Assembly: GCA_022448645.1 (NCBI GenBank)
Contig: JAKVBZ010000183.1
Span: 1-5,405, forward strand
Direction of reading: 5' to 3'
DNA length: 5,405 bases
Source: Pirellulaceae bacterium
GTDB lineage: Bacteria > Planctomycetota > Planctomycetia > Pirellulales > Pirellulaceae
The translations under genes were made by a program, and so were the position numbers. The notes under the pieces were generated by a model. That model searched no databases. It saw only the letters and a list, made by a program, of their open reading frames with translations, and was not told the DNA's origin. This document shows, piece by piece, positions 1 through 5,405 of the stretch. How positions within the stretch are numbered: position 1 is the stretch's first letter; each line of letters begins with the position of its first letter.

Positions 1-145
1 CTCACCTTATTCAAGAAGACTTAATTGAGTTAGAACATATAAGTACCTAATCACGCTCAGTCTATTGCGACGGATCGAATGCAACAACAGGATAAGTTAA
101 AATAATCATTCATACTCGAAGAAAGCGTCACGACGGCATTCAGCG

Positions 146-151
146 TTGACA
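146..151 (+). promoter_or_regulatory. Isolated TTGACA, possible -35 element
   Basis: A perfect sigma70-type -35 hexamer lies 69 bases before the start codon of the large gene, but the bases 16-19 nt downstream (AAAACG region, 168-176) do not resemble a -10 box. It may be chance or a promoter recognised by another sigma factor. Nothing else that looks like a control site is visible in 1-219. Confidence 0.18.
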
Positions 152-219
152 AGACACGCGGAAATCTGAAAACGCAATTTCCGGCACACCCCATTGAATC
201 CTGGCCGATACGAGACTGT

Positions 220-3200
220 ATGTTGTCCCAATCGCGTCACCCGCATCAAACGCGTCCCAAACGTTCCCCCAGCCGAGCCTGGGCCGTAGTCCTGCTGGTA
301 CTCGTGCTTTGCGCTGCAGTAACCCACTGGTGGATGCGCCGCAATTCGGACATCGCTTCGTCGAAAACCCCTGACGCACTCGAATCGGCTACCAACTCGG
401 TCATGGTACCGCACCAAGTGCTGCAATATTGGAAGCAGCTGGATCGCCCCGAAGCGGATGGCTGGGAGACCGAAGTGCTTGCTCAAGCGGCCGACCAGCA
501 GCTCAAGAATCTGGGAAAAATTTTGATCAAGCCGAAAGCACTCGATCTCGACTCTCTGGTGGGATTGGTGACAAAGCAATGCCTTTGCTCTGGATTGATG
601 CCGGTCAAAGTCAAAACGGTTTTTAAAAGTGACCTGTTAGACGTCACCCGAGCAGCAGTTGGTTCCTCAGGTGCCGACGAAACAACACAAAAACAACAGG
701 GTCTCCATGGATTCGCTGCAGCACTACAGGAATTGCTCGTACCCTTTCAACAAGCAACCAGCATGCGCTGTAAATTCAAGGTATTTCGAGTCGACAAGAC
801 AACAGAGTCATTCACAACACGGCAGTATTTTTCACTCATTGGAAATTCCCCTGAAGGCATCATCGAACAGCATGCGACATGGCAAGCGAGTTGGACGTTG
901 CCACCATGGGACAGTACACCACAACTGCTATCCCTAGCGGTTGAGGATTGGGAGCAGGTCGTTTCGCGCAGTGCAGATGTTCCACTGTTCACCGACTGCA
1001 CCCGTTCTGTGCTTGCAGACAACGACTGTTATCGCAACCAACTGATGCGAGGGCTGAATCACTGGTTGGACCGGCTACAGGAAGGCCAGTACAACTACAT
1101 CGTTGGTACTCCCGGAATCGCATTGGGTGATGTAAACGGAGATGGACTGGATGATTTGTACTTGTGTCAAGAAACCGGATTACCCAATCGACTCTTCGTA
1201 CAGAACACCGATGGGACGCTTCAAGATGTCTCCTCGACATCCGGTGTGAACTGGCTGGAAAACTCGCGAAGCGCTCTGTTGGTGGACCTGGACAACGATG
1301 GCGATCAGGATCTCGCGGTAGCCATCCTAGGTGGACTTGTGCTCGCCAGAAATGACGGTAACGGTCAATTCGAGGTGCAGGAGTTCCTAGCGAATACACA
1401 CGATACCATGTCGCTGAGCGCCGCCGACTATGACCGAGACGGGCTTTTAGATTTATACGTTTGCGGTTACATGCAAAACACGCCTCTGGGAAACGAAGTG
1501 TCTCAACCCATCGGAGGTGCAGGCGCTCATTTTGTCTATCATGACGCGAACGACGGAGGAGCGAACGTGTTGTACCGCAATGAAACCGATGCGGACGGCT
1601 GGAAATTCTCCGATGCCACGGAGTCAACCGGACTGGACGTCAACAATCGGCGTTGGTCTTTGGCGGCGGCCTGGGAAGATTTTGACAACGACGGCGACCA
1701 AGACCTCTACGTAGCCAATGACTTCGGTCGCAACAATTTGTACGAAAACGACGGTGGCCGGTTCCGGGACGTCGCAGCGACTGTGGGCGTTGAGGACAGC
1801 GCTTCAGGAATGGCCGTCGCCTGGGGGGACTATGACCGTAACGGCCACATGGACCTGTACGTCAGCAACATGTTTTCGGCAGCGGGAAACCGTATCACAT
1901 TCCAGTCCATGTTCAAACCGGATGTAGACCCGCAAGTCCGCAGGCGGCTGCAACGCTTTGCCCGCGGCAACACGTTGCTCACCAACCAGGGGGATCGCAT
2001 TTTTCGCGACACCAGCGTGGCAGCCGGGGTGACCGTCGGGCGTTGGGGCTGGGGAACGGGTTTCGTCGATCTGAATAACGATGGCTGGGAAGATCTCGTC
2101 GCCGCCAACGGTTACATCACCGGCGTCGACTCCGGCGATTTGTGAAGTTTCTGGTGGCGGCAGGTCGTGTCGCAATCGCTGGACGCCGTGGGCACCGAAC
2201 GGACGCGTCGTTCTCGTCAAGCCGGACAGGAACTGGGCGCGATGCTGCGCCAGGGTCGATCGTTCAGTGGACGTGAACGGAATTGCTGTTTTCTGAATAC
2301 AGGCCAAGGCAACCAGACGAGCGAGGTCGGACGCTTTGCCAACATTTCGGCCGTTTCAGGAATCGACTTTCCTGACGATGCACGGGGCCTGGCCCAGGTT
2401 GATTGGGATCACGATGGAGACGTCGACCTGTGGGTTTCCAACCGCAATGCACCACGCCTTCGATTGCTGCGAAACGACGCGGCAGTCGGAAACCATTACC
2501 TATCGCTCCGATTGTTAGGTGATGGGACAACCACCAACCGAGACGCGATCGGAGCACGGATTGAGGTTATAGCTATCGACAACGAATCTCGTCGTATGTC
2601 TCTCACTAAGACGCTGCGCGCTGGCGATGCTTTCTTGTCACAATCTAGCAAATGGCTTCATTTTGGGCTGGGAAATTCTAACAGCATCGAACAGGTAACA
2701 GTCCATTGGCCCTGTGACAACGATGACCGTCGCGGCGTTGAGGTCTTTCATAACCTTTCGGTCGACGGCCGCTATCAACTCGAGCAAGGTCGTGGAAAAG
2801 CGGTACCCCAAGAACCTCAAACTATCGAACTGCATCAGAATTCCGATGAAGCTCTTGTGTTACCCCCATCACGTACCGCACGGATCCGAACCGTGACGCA
2901 ACTGCCCATCCCAGCGTTGGCTTATGAAAGCTTTCAAGGTGGTCAGCAACATCTTCCCGTTGGTCAAGGAAAACCATTACTCATTAATCTTTGGGCCAGT
3001 TGGTGTACTCCTTGTATGGAGGAACTTCGGGAATTAGCAGACCGGCACCAAGAAATCCAACAAGCCGGACTCGATGTGGTCGCATTAGCCGTGGACGGAT
3101 TGAATAGTACCGACTCGAATTGGGGTGAAGCCCAGCGAGCACTCCGTCGTATGGAGTTTCCATTCCAGGCAGGACAAGCCAACACGTCGCTGATTGCTTA

Positions 3201-4011
3201 CCTGCAAAAGGTGCATGATCAGTTGATTACGCTCAACTTGCCACTTCCCGTACCTATGAGTTTTCTCGTCAACCAGGAAGGCCAAGTTGTTTGTCTCTAT
3301 AAAGGTCGTCTTTCGATCAACCGTTTATTGGAAGACGCCACAAGTACTTCCCAACAAACGCTGGACGAGCGCTTTGCCGATGCGGCACCACTTACTGGGC
3401 AGCTACTGCCGATGGCGACGCCTGGTCCCAGCCTGAACGAGGGACGTAACATCTTTCAGTTTGCCTTGTACCTACAAGATCTCAACATGATGGATGCAGC
3501 TGCTAAGGAGTACCGGCGTTTAGTCGGTCTGTATCCGGAGCATGTGGTCGCGTACAACAATCTCGGGGCTCTGTTGGCTCAACAAGGACATTTTGATCTG
3601 GCCGCCGCCGAATTTCGAGAGGCTATCCGCATCCGCCCCAACTATGCGGACGCCCAAGGAAACCTCGGTCGACTGCTTTTGTTAGAGGGACGTTACCGAG
3701 AAGCGAAACGGCATCTTCAACGGGCCCTCGAGAACAATCCGAACATGCCCGATGTTCTCGTCAAACTCGGATTCGCATACATCCAAGAGAAGAATTGGCG
3801 TCTGGCCCGTCGCCAGTTTGAAGAGGCGATTCGCCTGCGACCCGACAATGCGGATGCGCACGCCTTTTTGGGAGGAACTCTCATCCAACAAGGCGATTTG
3901 CGTGCAGCAGAGAGACAAATTCTGCGTGCCCTATCGATAGATCCCCAACACGCGGATGCACGCGCTAATCTACAATTGGTACGTCGATTATTGAAAAAAC
4001 AGGCTCAATAA
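220..4011 (+). CDS. Candidate selenoprotein: exported FG-GAP propeller / ASPIC-UnbV / TlpA-like thioredoxin / TPR protein, with UGA (2143-2145) read as Sec642
   Basis: Read through one in-frame UGA, this gives 1263 residues. The N-terminus is basic, followed by a hydrophobic segment (about 20-38), so it is probably a membrane-anchored periplasmic protein; Cys31 lacks a proper lipobox. Residues 45-295 are an unrecognised region. Seven Ca-binding FG-GAP/VCBS loops of DxDxDGxxDL type start at residues 304, 356, 403, 487, 537, 617 and 728, the last lying after the UGA. An ASPIC/UnbV domain follows (about 758-831: GAR at 778, LHFGLG at 813-818, HWP at 829-831), then a TlpA-like thioredoxin domain and five TPRs. 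This is a CRTAC1-like arrangement. ATG 220 is the first usual start after an in-frame stop at 103; its ribosome site is weak (GAGA at 212-215). The same frame before and after the UGA, with no other lesion, argues against decay. Alternatives are a nonsense mutation, a sequencing error, or two separate ORFs (220-2145 and 2167-4011). Function and substrate are unknown. Confidence 0.82.
2143..2145 (+). other. In-frame UGA, predicted selenocysteine codon (Sec642)
   Basis: The codon follows Gly-Asp-Leu and precedes Ser-Phe-Trp-Trp-Arg-Gln-Val, and it is the only stop in 1264 codons. It sits 25 residues after the start of the sixth propeller loop and 86 before the seventh, inside a continuous domain rather than at a domain boundary. 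The true terminator of this gene is TAA, and the other two genes in the window end in TAA and TAG, so UGA is not used as a plain stop here. A GG-U apical-loop hairpin follows at bacterial SECIS distance. There is no CxxU or UxxC motif, so any redox partner must be elsewhere, for example Cys689/Cys690. A conserved Cys at this position in homologues would be decisive, but I cannot check that. Confidence 0.75.
2146..4011 (+). other. C-terminal half of the candidate selenoprotein: last propeller loop, ASPIC/UnbV, thioredoxin-like and TPR modules
   Basis: If UGA were a stop, this part would need its own start. The only nearby candidate is GTG 2167, which lies inside the hairpin and has no Shine-Dalgarno before it. 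The part would then be a cytoplasmic protein beginning with a fragment of a propeller. Residues 689-690 are a vicinal Cys pair (N-C-C-F). The thioredoxin-like domain spans about 890-1040. It has the active site W-C-T-P-C at 928-932 in a LINLWASWCTPC context, and the cis-proline is probably Pro1012 in PVPMSFLV. This is a TlpA/ResA-type periplasmic reductase fold. Five 34-residue TPRs follow: one degenerate at about 1077-1110, then 1111-1144, 1145-1178, 1179-1212 and 1213-1246, with the usual LG, A-F and P landmarks. A short helical tail (LVRRLLKKQAQ) ends the protein. Confidence 0.8.
2151..2182 (+). promoter_or_regulatory. Candidate bacterial SECIS hairpin downstream of the UGA
   Basis: The core is a perfectly paired 6-bp stem: GCGGCA (2157-2162) pairs with TGTCGC (2168-2173), including one G-U pair, and closes the 5-nt loop GGUCG (2163-2167). 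An outer helix of six more pairs, several of them wobble, joins CTGGTG (2151-2156) to CGCTGG (2177-2182) across a 3-nt AAT bulge. Seventeen nucleotides separate the UGA from the loop. In the E. coli fdhF element the loop G and U bases contact SelB. That element carries the same heptamer GCAGGUC, seen here at 2160-2166, with 18 nt between its UGA and the GGU. What differs is that this upper stem lacks the bulged U of fdhF. The element is translated as codons of the protein, as expected for bacterial SECIS. Confidence 0.72.
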
Positions 4012-4085
4012 AAGTGCGCTATGATGCACCAGCACGCGTTGATGTTGCGATATGATTTGTCTCAAAATGTCGGATATTGAGCATG

Positions 4086-4102
4086 GTGAGCCGCAGGCTC
4101 AC
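4086..4102 (+). terminator. Short perfect palindrome after the large gene (weak terminator or REP-like unit)
   Basis: GTGAGCC pairs perfectly with GGCTCAC around the 3-nt loop GCA, 75 bases after the TAA of the large gene. No T-run follows, so it would be a poor intrinsic terminator on its own. It shares the TGAGCCGC start with the larger palindrome at 4134-4162, which suggests a repeated palindromic unit. Confidence 0.35.
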
Positions 4103-4128
4103 TACTGTCAAACTCACTACTATCCAAT

Positions 4129-4179
4129 AAAAAATGAGCCGCCCGAGGTTCGGGCGGCTCATCACTATTCTCATTTTTT
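4129..4179. terminator. Bidirectional intrinsic terminator between convergent genes
   Basis: A perfect 13-bp GC-rich stem (4134-4146 with 4150-4162, loop GGT) has six A on its left (4129-4134) and six T on its right (4174-4179). Read on the minus strand, the stem is followed at once by a T-run: a textbook terminator for the PEP-CTERM gene whose stop lies 36 bases upstream of it. On the plus strand the T-run lies 11 bases after the stem, so termination of the large gene is plausible but less typical. Confidence 0.85.
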
Positions 4180-4197
4180 GCCGATATGATTTGGTTA

Positions 4198-5004
4198 TTA
4201 GCGTCGACGGAACGCGTTCAAACCTGCAACACACGCCAACAGTGCGATTCCTGCTAGGCCCAAAGACGTAGGCTCGGGAACGGCATCCACAAAGAGCTGA
4301 TTGTGTGGTGGTCCGGCTCCACCAGCAAATCCGCCTTCGATTTCCAACCTACTCACAGCGAAATCGGTCCGGCCAATATTGAAACTGGCGCTAGTACCGT
4401 CAATCGACAAGCTTGCATCGCCAGTGTCCTCATTGACCGCCATCGTCACTCGCTGCCAAGTGTCGTAAGCGTAAGTCAAGCCCGAATTCACCCAAGCGGA
4501 TGAGGCCGCATCATAATAATCAATGGTGGATGGGCCGGAAGCGTTCTTTTGACCCAACCCCAAGTACAGCCCTCCGGCCATATTCGGTCCTAAGCCGATA
4601 TTTCCCTCGGAACTATTGGTTACGCTCACGACGTTGGTAGAAGGTACGTACAACGAAAAGTCTGCGGAAACCTCACCACTCGTTATTTCCGCAAAGCCCA
4701 GATATGCACGGCCATCAGAACCAGAATTGTTCGCTCGGTTGAGAATAAGGTAATTGCTGCCCTCAGCTGCTGAAGGGCCGCTGTCGGCAACAACAACGTT
4801 CGCCGAAGGTCCTTTTCCGTCCTTCGGATTCCAACCGTTCGGATGTGCACCAACTGTATCAGATTCAAAGCCATCCGATGCAACCTGTGATCCATCGTGC
4901 AGAATCATTACGGCATGGGAACTGGTCACCAACGCCAAGCACAATACAAAAATTGCAGCAATAACTGCTACTGGTCGAAAAAGTTTAAGCAAGTACATAG
5001 TCAT
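4198..5004 (-). CDS. PEP-CTERM anchored exported protein with lectin-like (LamG/ConA-type) jelly-roll body
   Basis: The protein has 268 residues. Residues 1-31 are a signal peptide: Lys/Arg near the start, a hydrophobic core (VAVIAAIFVLCLAL), then SSHA before a likely cleavage. Residues 34-240 are rich in beta strand, Gly, Ser and Asp. They run from DGFESDTVGAHPNGW to QRVTMAVNEDTGDASLSIDG and FVDAVPEP, the pattern of secreted ConA-like jelly-roll domains, though the match is by eye only. Residues 242-268 are a complete PEP-CTERM sorting signal: VPEP, a hydrophobic helix, then Arg-Arg-Arg. Such signals are known to be processed by exosortase (EpsH/XrtA family), usually for surface or matrix delivery. 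ATG 5004 is chosen over the in-frame ATG at 4998 because GGAGGA lies 6 bases before it. The ligand is unknown; a carbohydrate is possible but not shown. A strong terminator follows the gene. Confidence 0.9.
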   Translation of the reverse strand: MTMYLLKLFRPVAVIAAIFVLCLALVTSSHAVMILHDGSQVASDGFESDTVGAHPNGWNPKDGKGPSANVVVADSGPSAAEGSNYLILNRANNSGSDGRAYLGFAEITSGEVSADFSLYVPSTNVVSVTNSSEGNIGLGPNMAGGLYLGLGQKNASGPSTIDYYDAASSAWVNSGLTYAYDTWQRVTMAVNEDTGDASLSIDGTSASFNIGRTDFAVSRLEIEGGFAGGAGPPHNQLFVDAVPEPTSLGLAGIALLACVAGLNAFRRR

Positions 5005-5010
5005 TAGTCA

Positions 5011-5016
5011 TCCTCC
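5011..5016 (-). promoter_or_regulatory. Strong Shine-Dalgarno (GGAGGA) of the PEP-CTERM gene
   Basis: On the minus strand GGAGGA is followed by six bases and then ATG at 5004. The spacing fixes the start at 5004; the second Met codon at 4998 would be 12 bases away. It contrasts with the weak site in front of the large + strand gene. Confidence 0.85.
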
Positions 5017-5072
5017 ACAGTTTTCTTAATAAAAGCCAAAATTTGTTTGAGTAAAGTTGGGTATCAACCACT

Positions 5073-5124
5073 AAAAAAGCCACCGCAGCACTGCGCGACA
5101 TGCGCAATACACCGGTGGCCTTTT
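5073..5124 (-). terminator. Terminator-like hairpin with T6 run in the leader of the PEP-CTERM gene (possible attenuator)
   Basis: On the minus strand GCCACCG (5119-5113) pairs with CGGTGGC (5085-5079). Inside, after a 6x6 internal loop, TGCGC pairs with GCGCA around a 5-nt loop. Four A-T pairs (5124-5121 with 5077-5074) can extend the base past one mismatch. T6 (5078-5073) follows the stem directly. It may simply end transcription of the PEP-CTERM gene at the right edge, whose stop is 126 bases upstream. However, the best promoter for the downstream gene lies before it, so it would then sit in that gene's 5' leader and act as an attenuator. Confidence 0.65.
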
Positions 5125-5191
5125 CTGCAATATCTATCTGTGATCCTTGGCATTGGCTTCTACCTATATCTAGCAACAAATTTACCCTCTC

Positions 5192-5220
5192 ATACTACCT
5201 TCGGGTTGAGGGCCTGTCAA
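5192..5220 (-). promoter_or_regulatory. Candidate sigma70-type promoter (TTGACA-17-TAGTAT) for the PEP-CTERM gene
   Basis: On the minus strand a perfect TTGACA (5220-5215) is separated by exactly 17 bases from TAGTAT (5197-5192; four of six match TATAAT, including first T, second A and last T). Transcription would begin near 5185, giving a leader of about 180 nt before ATG 5004 that contains the hairpin at 5073-5124. A second, poorer candidate is TTGATA at 5067-5062, downstream of that hairpin and with no good -10. Confidence 0.45.
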
Positions 5221-5249
5221 CAATTTAATCTTGTTCTCATAGAGTAAAA

Positions 5250-5405
5250 CTAGCCTTCGCACCTAAAGATCCCATTTCCTCGGAAGGCCAATATTGCGGA
5301 CGCAAGTCCCAATATCAGCAATACTGAGGTTGTCGGTTCAGGAATCTGACCAGGACTTGAAGCAGCGTAACCGCCAGGCGCGAAATTGGCAGACAACGCA
5401 TTGAA
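5250..5405 (-). CDS. PEP-CTERM protein, C-terminal fragment (runs off the right edge)
   Basis: The last 51 codons of a minus-strand gene are seen, ending in TAG (5252-5250). The reading frame gives a Gly/Ala/Ser-rich stretch (FNALSANFAPGGYAASSPGQ), then IPEPT, a hydrophobic helix of about 16 residues (TSVLLILGLASAILAF) and the tail RGNGIFRCEG. This is a PEP-CTERM sorting signal. The tail is unusual: two scattered Arg instead of an Arg cluster, plus a Cys. The body of the protein lies outside the window, so its fold cannot be judged. It has the same orientation as the PEP-CTERM gene at 4198-5004 and lies 245 bases upstream of it; hairpin and promoter signals in between argue against a simple operon. 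Confidence 0.85.
   Translation of the reverse strand, partial: FNALSANFAPGGYAASSPGQIPEPTTSVLLILGLASAILAFRGNGIFRCEG

Larger units (their letters stand above)
4048..4193. repeat. 12-bp direct repeat framing a palindrome-rich intergenic segment
   Basis: The sequence CGATATGATTTG occurs at 4048-4059 and again at 4182-4193. In both copies it is preceded by TTG, directly or with one extra C. The 122 bases between them hold two perfect palindromes and a 12-base tandem repeat with one mismatch, CTCACTACTRTC at 4098-4109 and 4113-4124. A 12-base match in such a short stretch is unlikely by chance. It could be a target-site duplication around a small non-coding (MITE- or REP-like) insertion, or simply a local duplication. 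Confidence 0.45.

Noticed and set aside
28..31. Lipoprotein signal at Cys31 of the large protein (coordinates are residues 28-31, DNA about 301-312)
   Set aside because: The residue before Cys31 is Leu, not Gly/Ala/Ser, so the lipobox rule fails; a plain membrane anchor fits better.
106..579. Minus-strand open frame of 157 codons over the start of the large gene
   Set aside because: It overlaps the signal-anchor and N-terminal coding region antisense, shows no recognisable domain, and is a shadow frame.
989..1627. Minus-strand open frame of 212 codons
   Set aside because: It is antisense to the clearly recognisable FG-GAP repeats; its Arg/His-rich composition is typical of a shadow frame.
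220..2145. Pseudogene or nonsense-mutated gene ending at the UGA
   Set aside because: Both sides remain intact over more than 600 codons with well-kept motifs and no second lesion, and a SECIS-like hairpin follows the UGA. A very recent mutation or a sequencing error cannot be fully excluded.
2167..4011. An independent gene starting at GTG 2167
   Set aside because: No Shine-Dalgarno precedes it, the GTG is in the apical loop/stem of the hairpin, and the product would begin inside a propeller insertion and lack an export signal although it has a TlpA-like domain. It fits better as the continuation of the upstream frame.
4048..4193. CRISPR array
   Set aside because: There are only two copies of a 12-base repeat and no regular spacers or cas genes.
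5047..5247. Plus-strand open frame of 66 codons in the gap between the PEP-CTERM genes
   Set aside because: It spans the terminator-like hairpin, has no ribosome site and no recognisable features.

Overview
The window looks like part of a planctomycete (Pirellulales/Rhodopirellula-type) genome. The evidence is indirect but coherent: a very large exported protein combining FG-GAP/VCBS calcium-binding repeats, an ASPIC/UnbV domain, a TlpA-like thioredoxin domain and TPRs, next to two PEP-CTERM surface proteins. This is a gene repertoire typical of that phylum. No marker gene is present, so the assignment is an inference.

Layout. Positions 1-219 are AT-rich, full of stops on both strands and hold no gene; only a lone TTGACA at 146-151 is notable. 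Positions 220-4011 (+) are best read as ONE gene of 1263 residues interrupted by a single in-frame UGA at 2143-2145. A normal gene caller would split it into 220-2145 and a GTG-started ORF at 2167-4011. Both parts are in the same frame, the propeller and CRTAC1-like architecture continue across the UGA, and a hairpin with a GGUCG apical loop lies 17 nt after the UGA. That hairpin shares the heptamer GCAGGUC with the E. coli fdhF selenocysteine insertion element. I therefore annotate the gene as a candidate selenoprotein with Sec at residue 642. Positions 4012-4197 are a convergent intergenic region with two perfect palindromes, one of them a bidirectional terminator, framed by a 12-bp direct repeat. 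Positions 4198-5004 (-) encode a PEP-CTERM protein with signal peptide and a lectin-like jelly-roll body, preceded by a strong Shine-Dalgarno. Positions 5005-5249 are its upstream region: a sigma70-like promoter followed, in the untranslated leader, by a terminator-like hairpin with a T6 run. Positions 5250-5405 (-) are the C-terminal 51 codons of a second PEP-CTERM protein that runs off the right edge.

How it fits together. All three proteins are predicted to act outside the cytoplasm. The large one joins a possible selenocysteine, a vicinal Cys pair and a thioredoxin WCTPC centre to protein-protein interaction modules (propeller, TPRs), which suggests an envelope redox protein; its substrate is unknown. 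The PEP-CTERM pair is transcribed towards it and shares only the terminator region, so a functional link is not shown. The most interesting item is the candidate selenoprotein: Sec in a CRTAC1/UnbV-type beta-propeller protein, outside the classical redox folds. I cannot tell from the sequence whether this family is already catalogued.
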